From: DASUPK01 sp963843085
GTDB lineage: Bacteria; Actinomycetota; Thermoleophilia; Solirubrobacterales; 70-9
NCBI GenBank assembly: GCA_963843085.1
Contig: CAWJJG010000011.1
Span: 124,001 to 188,000, forward strand
DNA length: 64,000 nucleotides
Direction of reading: 5' to 3'
The position numbers and the translations under genes were made by a program. This document shows positions 1 through 8,059 of this stretch, piece by piece (within the stretch, counting starts at the first letter, position 1; each line of letters opens with the position of its first letter). The notes beneath the pieces are model-generated. The model was not told the DNA's origin. It made no database searches and worked only from the letters and a program-made list of their open reading frames with translations.

Positions 1-1619
1 TGATCGGTTGGGCGACGAGCTACCTGCAGACGTATCTGGTCGGCTGGGTCGGCGAGCGAGCCCTCCAGGATCTGCGGATTCGGATCTTCACCCACCTGCA
101 GCAGATGTCGATCGGGTTCTTCACCCGAAACCGCCCGGGCGTGCTGATCTCACGGATCACCAACGACGTCGACGCGCTCGACCAGCTGATCAGCTCGGGA
201 GTGGTGACGCTCTTCTCGAGCACGCTGACCCTGGTCGGCGTCGTCGTGATCATGCTCATCGCCGACGTCCAGCTGGCGCTCGTCGTCTTCCTGACGCTGC
301 CCCTGCTGGCCATCGCGAGCCTCGTCTTCCGGATCGTCGCGGCGAGCGCATACCGGATCACGCGTGAGCGGATCGCGGAGGTGACCGCCTACCTCCAGGA
401 GACGCTGAGCGGCGTGCGGGTCGTGCGGAGCTTCGCCCAGGAGCGCCGACACGTGGAGCGGATGGCCGAGCTCAACGAGCTCAACCGCCAGGCGAACCTG
501 AAGACCGTCTACCTGAACGCGTCGTACTTCCCGGCCGTCGAGCTGCTGTCGGCGATCGGCACGGCGGTGATCCTGCTCTACGGCGGCTACCAGGCCCTCG
601 ACCTGGCGACCGAATCCGCGAGGAACGCGCAGATCGGTGTCGTGGTCGCCTTCGTCGGCTACCTCTCCACCTTCTTCGACCCGATCCAGCAGCTCTCCAA
701 CCTCTACACGACCTACCAGCAGGGCATGGCGGCGCTGGACAAGATCTTCGATCTGCTCGACACCGAGCCGGACATGGTCGACAAGCCCGATGCGCTCGAT
801 CCCGGGACCCTGCGCGGGGAGATCGAGATGGATCATGTCTGGTTCTCGTACGGGCTCGATCGCACGGCGGGGCTGAAGCGCTCGAGCGGGAAGATCGAGA
901 CGGGCCCCGACGATGAGGAGGACGACACCGCCTGGGCGCTGGAGGACGTCTCGGTCCACGTGCCCGCCGGGCAGACGCTGGCCTTGGTCGGGGAGACCGG
1001 AGCCGGGAAGTCGACCTTCGCGAAGCTCGTCTCCCGCTTCTACGACCCGCAGAAGGGCACGGTCCTCGTCGACGGCAACGACCTGCGGGACCTGAGCTCG
1101 ACGTGCCTGCGCAGCCAGCTCGGGATCGTGCCCCAGGAGGGGTTCCTGTTCTCAGGGACGGTGCGGGAGAACATCGCGTTCGGGCGGCCGGGTGCTCCCG
1201 CCGAGGAGATAGAGGCCGCGGCGGATGTGATCGGCGCCGGTGAGTTCATCCGGCGGATGCCGGACGGATTCGACACCGAGGTCGGCGAACGAGGGGTCTC
1301 TCTATCGGCAGGCCAACGTCAGCTGATCGCATTCGCGCGGGCGCTGCTGGCAGAGCCGCGGATCCTGATCCTGGACGAGGCGACCTCCAACGTCGACGTG
1401 CGAACCGAGCGGACGATCGAGCTCGGCCTGGAGCGGCTGCTCGAAGGCCGCACCGCGATCGTGATCGCTCACCGCCTCTCCACGATCCGCGGCGCCGATC
1501 GGATCGCGGTGCTCGAGAACGGCCGGATCCGCGAGAGCGGAACACATGACGAGCTGATCGCGGCGGGCGGCCGCTACGCCGAGCTTTACGGGACCTGGGC
1601 TGACCTGGCTGCCGCGTAG
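1..1619 (+). CDS. ABC exporter, membrane domain fused to ATPase (5' end outside window)
   Basis: This is a half-size multidrug/lipid-type ABC exporter. The reading frame is open from base 3, so the start and first membrane helices lie upstream of the window. An ABC_membrane domain covers the first roughly 230 visible residues. The nucleotide-binding domain has Walker A (GETGAGKST, near 989-1015), signature LSAGQ (near 1300), Walker B with catalytic Glu (ILILDEATS, near 1364-1390) and the switch His in AHRLST. An acidic insert of about 22 residues (near 852-936) lies between FSYG and ALEDVS. Such half-transporters pair as homo- or heterodimers; the partner is probably upstream. The substrate cannot be told. 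It converges on the next gene with no spacer. Confidence 0.93.
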   Translation, partial: IGWATSYLQTYLVGWVGERALQDLRIRIFTHLQQMSIGFFTRNRPGVLISRITNDVDALDQLISSGVVTLFSSTLTLVGVVVIMLIADVQLALVVFLTLPLLAIASLVFRIVAASAYRITRERIAEVTAYLQETLSGVRVVRSFAQERRHVERMAELNELNRQANLKTVYLNASYFPAVELLSAIGTAVILLYGGYQALDLATESARNAQIGVVVAFVGYLSTFFDPIQQLSNLYTTYQQGMAALDKIFDLLDTEPDMVDKPDALDPGTLRGEIEMDHVWFSYGLDRTAGLKRSSGKIETGPDDEEDDTAWALEDVSVHVPAGQTLALVGETGAGKSTFAKLVSRFYDPQKGTVLVDGNDLRDLSSTCLRSQLGIVPQEGFLFSGTVRENIAFGRPGAPAEEIEAAADVIGAGEFIRRMPDGFDTEVGERGVSLSAGQRQLIAFARALLAEPRILILDEATSNVDVRTERTIELGLERLLEGRTAIVIAHRLSTIRGADRIAVLENGRIRESGTHDELIAAGGRYAELYGTWADLAAA

Positions 1620-2300
1620 CTAGCCGGGACCAATACCGCCGCTAGATCCACCGCTGGACCCGGAGGAACCCGACGAGCCGGAGGTGCCGCTGCTACCGCT
1701 CGTTCCGGAGCTGCCGGAGGTGCCGCCCGACGAGCCGGAGGAGCCGCTGGGGGCGCTCGGGGTGACGGCGCTGCCGCTGCTCGCGCTCGAGGAGCTGCTG
1801 CTCGAGCTGGAACCCGAGGAGGTGATCGTCGAGCCGCACTGCTTGAAGCCGTAGGCTGAGGCGGCCGTCGACGCGTCGGACTTGGCGCTGTCCAGCTCTG
1901 TCTCGAACTGGCTCGGGTCCTCGCCGCGCTGGACGGCCAGGCCGATCTTCTGGCCGGCCGAGACCTCGTCGCCCATCGCCTTCAGGAAGGCGTCGAGGTT
2001 GGTGTCGCTCGGCGGGTTGAGCTGCTTGATGTCGTCGATGACACCCTGGCGGAGCTGCGCGATCTGGGCCGCCTCGCTCTCGCCTTGGCCGGCGTCGGCG
2101 AACTTCTGGATCGACGCGTCCGCCTCGGCGCAGATCGAGTCGGCCTGAGCGATGAAGTCAGACGCGTTCGTCGCCTGCTGGGTCGTCTGCGTCGGGACCA
2201 CGATCGGGGTCTCCGGCGAGCTGTCGCCGCCGCAGGCGGAGAGCGCTGCCCCCACGCCGACGGCCACGACGAGGACGATCAGGTGCCTCGGGCGCCACAT
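1620..2300 (-). CDS. Lipoprotein with Ser/Gly-rich low-complexity tail
   Basis: A predicted secreted lipoprotein of 226 residues. ATG at 2300 is chosen because it gives a compact signal peptide with lipobox LSAC (lipidated Cys23). An open frame continues further upstream, but that extension does not look like a signal. Residues about 45-157 form a helical domain with two cysteines (57 and 155) in contexts (ADSICAEAD, FKQCG) that recur in small actinobacterial lipoproteins of unknown role. Residues about 158-226 are almost only Ser, Gly and Thr with some Pro, a likely flexible wall-spanning linker. A TACCTT -10-like box lies 10 nt before the ATG. Function unknown. Confidence 0.8.
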   Translation of the reverse strand: MWRPRHLIVLVVAVGVGAALSACGGDSSPETPIVVPTQTTQQATNASDFIAQADSICAEADASIQKFADAGQGESEAAQIAQLRQGVIDDIKQLNPPSDTNLDAFLKAMGDEVSAGQKIGLAVQRGEDPSQFETELDSAKSDASTAASAYGFKQCGSTITSSGSSSSSSSSSASSGSAVTPSAPSGSSGSSGGTSGSSGTSGSSGTSGSSGSSGSSGGSSGGIGPG

Positions 2301-2310
2301 ACGGCCGCGC

Positions 2311-2316
2311 AAGGTA
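2311..2316 (-). promoter_or_regulatory. -10 element TACCTT of the lipoprotein gene
   Basis: TAnnnT hexamer 10 nt upstream of the ATG at 2300 with no Shine-Dalgarno sequence between. It fits the leaderless or near-leaderless layout seen repeatedly in this window, though the gap is at the long end. Confidence 0.4.
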
Positions 2317-2409
2317 GCAAGGATGTGGAACGGAACCGGACCGCTGCTTCGCCCGGGTGGCACTTGGCCGGTCAGCGCGGTCCTAATCCGCACGGTCGGC
2401 AGGGAAGAG

Positions 2410-2480
2410 CTGGGCCCCAGGGATTTGAACCCCGACTACCTGGACCAGAACCAGGCGTGCTGCCATTACACCAGGGCCCA
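2410..2480 (-). tRNA. tRNA-Gln (anticodon CTG)
   Basis: Read on the minus strand, the acceptor arm TGGGCCC pairs perfectly with GGGCCCA. The anticodon stem-loop has loop TTCTGGT (anticodon CTG, decoding CAG), and the T-arm contains GGTTCAAATCC. The discriminator base is G, usual for tRNA-Gln, and CCA is not encoded. It begins 15 nt after the flavin reductase stop on the same strand, so it may be cut from that transcript or use a promoter inside the reductase gene. I see no U-tract terminator after it. Confidence 0.95.
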
Positions 2481-2495
2481 CCGCGTGCCCGAAGC

Positions 2496-3743
2496 CTAGC
2501 TTGATGTGAGCTGGCCCAAGTCACTCTCGGAGTCCCCGAGCACCGCCTTCGCCTCATCGCCGCCGACATCCACGCCCTCCGCGAGCAGTGTCCGCGCGTG
2601 TGCCAGCTCCTCGGAGCTCTCAACCGTCAGTGCGCCCGCGATCTTCCCGTCCTTCAGGTAGAAGACGGCGAACTCGCCGGCTTCGCGGTCGCCGCGCCAG
2701 ACGACCTCGTCCCAGTCGGTCGCCGGGCCGACGTACTCGAGCCCCGCCCAGTCGGCCAGGTCGCTGAAGAAGTACGGCACCACCTCGTAAGGCGTGGCAT
2801 CGCCCATCATCGAGCGGGCGGCGTGCTGGCCCTGCTGCATCGCCACGTCCCAGTGCTCGACCCGCAGCCGCCGGCCGTGCACGCGACTGTCGTAGGAGCA
2901 GGCATCGCCCGCCGCGTAGATGCCCTCGACCGAGCTCTGCAGCGTCTCGTCGCAGCGGACCCCGCCGCTCTCCTCGTCGATCTCCAACCCCGCCCTCTGC
3001 GCCACCATCACGTCCGGCTTCACGCCGGCGCCGACGACGACCATGTCTCCCTCGATCGTCTTGCCGCTCTCGGTGACGACCGCGCTCGCGTGGCCGTCCC
3101 CCTCGAAGGCCGCGAGTGTCTCACCGCCGTGGATCTCGATCCCCTTCGAGGTGAGCAGATCGTGGAACCACCGGCCGGCCTCTTCACCGAAGGTCCTGGA
3201 GAGCGCGACGTCCTCCATCATCACGATCGCGCAGTCGGTCCCCTTCGCCTTGAGCGAGGCGGCGACCTCGCAGCCGATGTAGCTGCCGCCGACCAGCACC
3301 ACACGGTCGGCCTTCTCGGCATCCGCCCGGATGTTGTCCGAGTTTCCGAACGTGCGCAGGTAGTGGATCCGGTCCAGCGCCGAGCCGTCGACCCGCAGCA
3401 GGTTGACGTTCGCGCCTGTGGCGAGCAGCGCCTTGCCGAACTCGACCTCCTCCCCGCCCTGCAGCTTGGCAGTCCGCGCCTCCGCGTCGAGAGCCATGAC
3501 GTTCGTCCCGGTCCGCAGCTCGACCGAGTTCTCCTCGTACCAGGACTCGGGATTGACGTAGGCGTCCTCCCGCTTGGCCTCGCCGCGCAGATACTCCTTG
3601 GAGAGCGGTGGGCGCTCGTAGGGCGGCTCCGGCTCCCTCCCGACCAGCAGGATGTCCCCGTCCGCCCCGCGCTTGCGCAGCTCGGCGGCGGCATACCCGG
3701 CGGCGAACCCGCCGATCAGCAGGTATTCAACCCGCTGCGGCAC
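2496..3743 (-). CDS. FAD/NAD(P)-dependent ferredoxin-type reductase
   Basis: A 415-residue pyridine nucleotide-disulfide oxidoreductase of the ferredoxin/putidaredoxin reductase type, without the redox CxxxxC pair, so probably an electron-transfer reductase. The N-terminal FAD loop reads GGFAAG (residues 12-17) where GGGxAG is usual. A second Rossmann motif for NAD(P)H (VGGSYIGCEVA) is near residue 150, the FAD-contacting IYAAGDAC near 270, and a C-terminal reductase domain follows. The start is GTG at 3743, overlapping the upstream TrkA gene by 17 nt, so the three genes form an operon. No ferredoxin or oxygenase partner is adjacent, and the acceptor is unknown. Confidence 0.88.
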   Translation of the reverse strand: MPQRVEYLLIGGFAAGYAAAELRKRGADGDILLVGREPEPPYERPPLSKEYLRGEAKREDAYVNPESWYEENSVELRTGTNVMALDAEARTAKLQGGEEVEFGKALLATGANVNLLRVDGSALDRIHYLRTFGNSDNIRADAEKADRVVLVGGSYIGCEVAASLKAKGTDCAIVMMEDVALSRTFGEEAGRWFHDLLTSKGIEIHGGETLAAFEGDGHASAVVTESGKTIEGDMVVVGAGVKPDVMVAQRAGLEIDEESGGVRCDETLQSSVEGIYAAGDACSYDSRVHGRRLRVEHWDVAMQQGQHAARSMMGDATPYEVVPYFFSDLADWAGLEYVGPATDWDEVVWRGDREAGEFAVFYLKDGKIAGALTVESSEELAHARTLLAEGVDVGGDEAKAVLGDSESDLGQLTSS

Positions 3744-4422
3744 CGTCGGACCCGAAGAACACCTTGAGCTCCTCCTCGAGACCCGGGTCGAGCACGGCGA
3801 GGACCTCGTCCCCCGCCTCGAGGACGGTGTCGGGCGTCGGCACGAAGCCGCCCTGGTCCTTGCGCAGGATCGAGATCAAGAGGCTGCCCTCCGGCATGCT
3901 GAGATCGCCCACACGCATCCCTGCTACCCGACTGTCGTCGGCGAGCAACATCTCGATGATCTCCAGCCGCTCCTCGGGCAGGTCGAGCAGGTGCACCAGC
4001 CCGTATTCGGGCACCTCGTGCTCCAGCAGACGCAGGATCAGGTCGGTGGCGGAGACATAGGGCTTGATGCCCAGCAGCTCGAAATGCGGCCGGTTCCGCG
4101 GGTTGTTGACGCGGGCGATGATCCGGTCCACCAGGTACTTCTCCTTCGCGACCTGGCAGATCAGCATGTTGTCCTCGTCGTCGCCGGTCACCGCGATCAC
4201 CATGTCGGCGCGCGAGATCCCGGCCCGCTCCAGCACCCAGAGCTCCGACGCGTCCCCGTACTGGATGTTGTGCTCCAGCTCCTGTTCGACGGTCGTGTAC
4301 CGGTTCCGGTTGTCCTCGATCACGGTCACCTCGTGACCCTTCTCGAGCAGCTCCCGGGCGAGGTTCCAGCCAACCTTGCCCGCCCCGGCGATGATGATGT
4401 ACTTGCCGCTCCCCTCGCCCAT
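3727..4422 (-). CDS. TrkA-type potassium uptake regulator, RCK N plus C domains
   Basis: A 231-residue cytosolic regulator of Trk/Ktr K+ transport. An N-terminal Rossmann RCK domain (GAGKVGWNLA near residues 9-18, binding NAD(H) or ATP) is followed by a TrkA_C domain from about residue 140. The ATG at 4422 shares one base with the stop of the preceding TrkA_N gene (TGATG), so the two are translationally coupled and probably act together. The membrane pore subunit is not in this window. A longer open frame upstream is only the overlap with the neighbouring gene. Confidence 0.92.
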   Translation of the reverse strand: MGEGSGKYIIIAGAGKVGWNLARELLEKGHEVTVIEDNRNRYTTVEQELEHNIQYGDASELWVLERAGISRADMVIAVTGDDEDNMLICQVAKEKYLVDRIIARVNNPRNRPHFELLGIKPYVSATDLILRLLEHEVPEYGLVHLLDLPEERLEIIEMLLADDSRVAGMRVGDLSMPEGSLLISILRKDQGGFVPTPDTVLEAGDEVLAVLDPGLEEELKVFFGSDGAAAG

Positions 4423-4853
4423 CAGGTCCTGGCGGCCTCCATGACCTCTTTCTCGAGCATCTCGATGGCGATGCGGGTCGGGCAGATCGTGTTGACGCCC
4501 TGCTTCTCGTACCACTCGGCCCGCAGCGGATCGAGGATCCGCGCGATCACCGTCGGCACGTTGAACTTCCGCTTCGCGAGCTGGGCCACCACGATGTTGG
4601 TGTTGTCGCCGTCGGTCGAGGCGATGAAGGCGTCGGCCCGCTCGATGCCGGCGGCGGCGAGGGCCTCCTCCTCGAGGGCCGTCCCGACGGTGAACTGACC
4701 GCCGGCGTCCTCCCAGGAGCGGTCGAGGTTGACCTCGAGGCGCGCGTGCGCCTCGGGATCCTCGTCGAGGCACGAGACCTCGTGCCCCTCACGGAGCATG
4801 CTCCTCGCGACGGAGGAACCGACTCTCCCACAACCGACGATGAGAACGAACAT
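4422..4853 (-). CDS. TrkA N-terminal (RCK) domain protein
   Basis: A 143-residue protein consisting of one TrkA_N/RCK Rossmann fold with GCGRVG at residues 7-12 and an acidic residue ending strand 2. It lacks the TrkA_C domain that its downstream neighbour has. Paired RCK genes such as these usually form a hetero-assembly on a Trk-type potassium transporter. It is the first gene of the trkA-trkA-reductase operon. A TAAGAT -10 box lies 9 nt before the ATG with no ribosome-binding site, suggesting a leaderless message. Confidence 0.9.
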   Translation of the reverse strand: MFVLIVGCGRVGSSVARSMLREGHEVSCLDEDPEAHARLEVNLDRSWEDAGGQFTVGTALEEEALAAAGIERADAFIASTDGDNTNIVVAQLAKRKFNVPTVIARILDPLRAEWYEKQGVNTICPTRIAIEMLEKEVMEAART

Positions 4854-4862
4854 TCGGACGGG

Positions 4863-4868
4863 ATCTTA
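4863..4868 (-). promoter_or_regulatory. -10 element TAAGAT of the trkA operon
   Basis: TAnnnT hexamer ending 9 nt before the ATG at 4853. A transcript starting 6-9 nt downstream of it would begin at or next to the ATG, and no Shine-Dalgarno sequence is present. Confidence 0.6.
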
Positions 4869-5005
4869 GTCCTGCGTGCCCTCCGCCCACCCCTCGCCCA
4901 TGCGTGGACCGATCCGGGGCAACTACTGAAACCGTGGCGTAGTTCGACCCATTGTGACCGGGGGGAATTCCGAGCACACTGGATGCGCTCCAGGGGGCCG
5001 TTCGT

Positions 5006-5893
5006 ATGGCTATCGACCTCACTCAGAATGGGACCGCGAGTCGGCATCAGCTCGACCTGGGCGTGGCACTCGCGCGCGGAGAGATCGGCGCCCATTTCCA
5101 GCCGAAGGTCGACCTGCGCAGCGGACGCGTCATCGGCGTGGAGGCACTCGCCCGGTGGGAGCATCCCGATCTGGGTGAGCTGCCGGCGGCGGAGTTCATA
5201 GGTGCCGTCGGCTCGGACGAGGAAATGCGGTCACTGACCGAGCACGTGATTGAGGTCTCGACCCGCGCCGCCGGGGACTGGTGGCGGTCCGGCCTCAGCC
5301 TGCAGCTGTCGGCGAACCTTCCCGCCATCGCGATCTCGTCAACCGACTGGAACCTCGCCGGGTTCGTCGCGAGCTGCCTGTCGGCGGCCGCCGTCCCGGG
5401 GGAGGCCATCCGGTTCGACGTCACCGAGGACGCGCTTCTCCTGGATCCGGAGCAGGTCAGGAAGCGAGTGGCGGAATTGGTCGCACGCGGGGGCGGGCTG
5501 GCCATCGACGACTTCGGGACCGGGCACTTCTCCCTTCGGCAGCTCATCTCCCTCCCGATCGATGAGCTCAAGATCGACACGAGCCTGATCCGGCAACTCG
5601 ACGAGGCCGAGTCCAGGACGATGGTCCGCGCGATCATCCACCTCGCTCATCAGATCGGTCTGCCTGTCGTGGCCGAGGGCGTGGAGAGCCGGGAGGCCTG
5701 GCAACAGCTGCGAAGCATGGGATGCGAGCGGGCCCAGGGCTTCCTGATCTCTCCACCGCTCCCGTCGCGAGAGGTGCCCGCCTGGCTCGCCAGCTGGAAC
5801 CAGCGGGCCCGCGAGCTCAGCTCCACCAGTCGCATCAGGCGCCGAGGCAGAGTCCCCAGGCCGAGAACGGCGCCGGCCGAAGCCACCGCCTAG
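5006..5893 (+). CDS. EAL-domain cyclic-di-GMP phosphodiesterase
   Basis: A 295-residue stand-alone EAL protein expected to hydrolyse cyclic-di-GMP to pGpG. Key positions are kept: EAL at 46-48, Asn104, Glu141, the DDFGTG loop (168-173), Lys189, Glu224 and Gln244, so it is probably active rather than a mere receptor. There is no GGDEF, PAS or membrane segment. The C-terminus is a basic, Pro-rich tail of about 30 residues. AGGGGG upstream of the ATG may serve as ribosome-binding site. It is monocistronic, divergent from the trkA operon and convergent with the permease (4 nt overlap). Confidence 0.92.
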   Translation: MAIDLTQNGTASRHQLDLGVALARGEIGAHFQPKVDLRSGRVIGVEALARWEHPDLGELPAAEFIGAVGSDEEMRSLTEHVIEVSTRAAGDWWRSGLSLQLSANLPAIAISSTDWNLAGFVASCLSAAAVPGEAIRFDVTEDALLLDPEQVRKRVAELVARGGGLAIDDFGTGHFSLRQLISLPIDELKIDTSLIRQLDEAESRTMVRAIIHLAHQIGLPVVAEGVESREAWQQLRSMGCERAQGFLISPPLPSREVPAWLASWNQRARELSSTSRIRRRGRVPRPRTAPAEATA

Positions 5894-7806
5894 CTCTCCT
5901 CGGGGGGAGCCGTCAGCAGGACCCGGCAGGGCGCCCTCTTCAGCACGTATTCGGTCACCTCGCCGATCTCATCGGGCCTCGCTCCGCCGATTCCCCCGAG
6001 CACCCCGCCTCCTCGGATGCGCGTGGGCGGCTCGCCGCCCATGACGATCACCTCGACGCCCCTGTCACGGGCCTCCTCGATGATCCCGGCCCCAATCGAG
6101 CGCGCCGGAACCAGCTTCGTCTTCACCTCGACGTTCTCGTACTCGTCGCCCACCTCCCGCGCCCGATCGAGCGCCTTCTCGGCCGACTCCCTCACCGCCG
6201 CCGGCAGGGGCGCATCCAGCGGGACGGTGAGCGGCAGATCCGCGACGTAGACGATCTCGAGACGCGGAGGATGCTCGCCCTCCCCCACCTCGGCATCCGC
6301 CAGCCGCCCCGCCGTGCTGACGATGTCGTCGTCGAGCCGAGTGCCGAAGACGGGCACCAGGATCGTCGAGTACTCCACCGCGGTCGGCTGCTTCTTGAGG
6401 GAGGCCTCCGGGACCTGGACCCGCCTCGTCAGAGGTGTCCCCTCGACGTAACGGCGGTAGATCACGTAGAAGACCAGCCCGAACAGCATCCACCCGCCCC
6501 CGACGTAGACAGCGGTGTGATGGAGGAGGAAGACGGTGATCCAGGCGAGCCCGCTGATCAGCGCCCCCAGGATCGCCAGCAGCGGAAGCGCATGGCCCCG
6601 AATCCGGACGTTCCACGGAACCCGGTACGGCCGCTCCAGATCGGGCTCTACCACCCGCAATCGGACGATCGAGACCTGCGCGATCGTCACCGCAAGCAGC
6701 GCGCCGAACGCATAGACCTTCGCCAGAAAGCGGATGTCGCCCGGGATCGCGAGGGCGAGGGCCAGCAGCGCGGCGATGATGATGGCGACGTACGGCGTCG
6801 AGTAGGTCTTCTCGAGCTTCCCGGCCCAGCTGGGGATCTGGCGGTTGGTCGCCAGCACGTGGACGTGCCGCGAGAGACCCAGCATCGCCGTGTTGGCGGC
6901 CCAGAACAGGACCGGGACGGCGACGAGCATCACGGCCCATTTCATGACGTCGGCCACCCACGCCGGGTCGTAGTTGGCGACCACGCCCAGGACCGGCTCC
7001 TCGATGTACTTGCCGGCGAGCGCAGTCTCCGGACCGTGCGGGCCGGGCACGACCGGGACGGCCATCAGCGCCACGGCCGCGATCCCGGCGTAGATCAGCG
7101 GGATCGCGATCATGCCCACCCCCAAGACCCGTTTGAGATCCGCCGGCTCGAACTCGAGGTCCGGCGCCAGGTCGCTCGCGGCCTCGATGCCCGCGTACGC
7201 GATCGTCGCGATCACGAGCGAATACACGATGTCCTTGACGCTCGGAGAGGTGAACAGGTGGAGCTGGTCCGTGAGCCGGTCGGGATGCAGCACGACGATC
7301 AGCCCGACCCCGATCACCAGCAGCTGCAGCCCCAGCTCGGCCATCGCCAGGAAGACGAGCCTGACCTGCCTGTTCCGGCCCGTGACGTCGGCGATATTGA
7401 GGATCGCGGCGAGGCCGATCACGACGATGGCGACGGCCAGCTCCACGTCGCCGCCGCCGAAGTCCCCCGAGATCGGCGTCAGGTAGTGAGAGACCGTGAT
7501 CGCCGCGGCGGCGATCACGATCAGATAGTCGATCAGGATCGCCCACCCGGCTATGAAGCTGATCAGCTCGTTGAAAGCGTGGCGAGCGAAGGTCGCCGAC
7601 CCCCCACGCTCGCGGAGCATCGCCCCGCCCTCGACGTAGGAGAGCGAGGTGAGCGCGAACATCAGGCCGGCGGCGAGGAAGATGAGCGGGGTCAGCCCCA
7701 GCCCTCGATCGGCGACTACGCCGATCGAGAAGTAGATCGAGAACCCGACCGCGGCCGACGCGGCCGAGTACAGGAACGGGACTCCGAGCAGGCGCTTGGC
7801 CCTCAA
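5890..7806 (-). CDS. APC-family amino acid permease with C-terminal UspA domain
   Basis: An integral membrane amino-acid/polyamine-type permease with about 12 helices over the first roughly 480 residues, followed by a cytosolic universal-stress-protein domain of about 150 residues (begins STILVPV; MGGEPP loop). The fusion suggests uptake tuned by nucleotide or stress sensing. I place the start at TTG 7806 (638 residues), just after GCGGAG. The longer frame from GTG 7908 adds 34 Ser/Cys-rich residues that lie across the upstream gene and do not look like a permease N-terminus. It is the last gene of the leftward run. Substrate unknown. Confidence 0.85.
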   Translation of the reverse strand: MRAKRLLGVPFLYSAASAAVGFSIYFSIGVVADRGLGLTPLIFLAAGLMFALTSLSYVEGGAMLRERGGSATFARHAFNELISFIAGWAILIDYLIVIAAAAITVSHYLTPISGDFGGGDVELAVAIVVIGLAAILNIADVTGRNRQVRLVFLAMAELGLQLLVIGVGLIVVLHPDRLTDQLHLFTSPSVKDIVYSLVIATIAYAGIEAASDLAPDLEFEPADLKRVLGVGMIAIPLIYAGIAAVALMAVPVVPGPHGPETALAGKYIEEPVLGVVANYDPAWVADVMKWAVMLVAVPVLFWAANTAMLGLSRHVHVLATNRQIPSWAGKLEKTYSTPYVAIIIAALLALALAIPGDIRFLAKVYAFGALLAVTIAQVSIVRLRVVEPDLERPYRVPWNVRIRGHALPLLAILGALISGLAWITVFLLHHTAVYVGGGWMLFGLVFYVIYRRYVEGTPLTRRVQVPEASLKKQPTAVEYSTILVPVFGTRLDDDIVSTAGRLADAEVGEGEHPPRLEIVYVADLPLTVPLDAPLPAAVRESAEKALDRAREVGDEYENVEVKTKLVPARSIGAGIIEEARDRGVEVIVMGGEPPTRIRGGGVLGGIGGARPDEIGEVTEYVLKRAPCRVLLTAPPEES

Positions 7807-7819
7807 CTCCGCGGCTCCC

Positions 7820-8026
7820 TCATCCGCGCATCGACAGGTAAAGCCTTGCGGAGCCGAGAGCGATGAACAGCAGCCCGAAGAGGAAGCCGACCGCCAGCGG
7901 CCCGCCACCTCTCACCAGGGTGAGCACCAGCATCAGTGCGCCGAACCCGATGATCGTCACCGAGAAGATGCGCACCGCCAGCTGGTAGCCCTCGTCGGGC
8001 GAGGGTGGCTTCATGCGTCTGGCCAA
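7820..8026 (-). CDS. Small two-helix membrane protein
   Basis: A 68-residue protein with a short charged N-terminus and two hydrophobic helices (about residues 18-38 and 44-64). I do not recognise a named family. The start is taken as TTG 8026 because a TATATT -10 box ends 9 nt upstream with no Shine-Dalgarno sequence; ATG 8014 is the alternative. It sits between the pyrophosphatase gene and the permease, whose probable start lies 14 nt downstream, so it may be co-expressed with the permease. Confidence 0.7.
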   Translation of the reverse strand: MARRMKPPSPDEGYQLAVRIFSVTIIGFGALMLVLTLVRGGGPLAVGFLFGLLFIALGSARLYLSMRG

Positions 8027-8035
8027 GGCCCCCCG

Positions 8036-8041
8036 AATATA
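8036..8041 (-). promoter_or_regulatory. -10 element TATATT before the small membrane protein gene
   Basis: TATATT ends 9 nt before the TTG at 8026 and 19 nt downstream of the hppA stop. It suggests that the small membrane protein and permease have their own leaderless transcript besides any read-through from hppA. Confidence 0.55.
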
Positions 8042-8059
8042 AGAGGGCCGGGCGCCGGA

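Noticed and set aside
5722..7866. A 714-codon plus-strand open frame opposite the permease gene
   Set aside because: The composition (Arg, Asp, His, Gln repeats) is that of an antisense shadow. The opposite strand encodes a clear APC permease.
7807..7908. Longer N-terminus for the APC permease
   Set aside because: The 34 extra residues are Ser/Cys-rich and lie over the small membrane protein gene in another frame.
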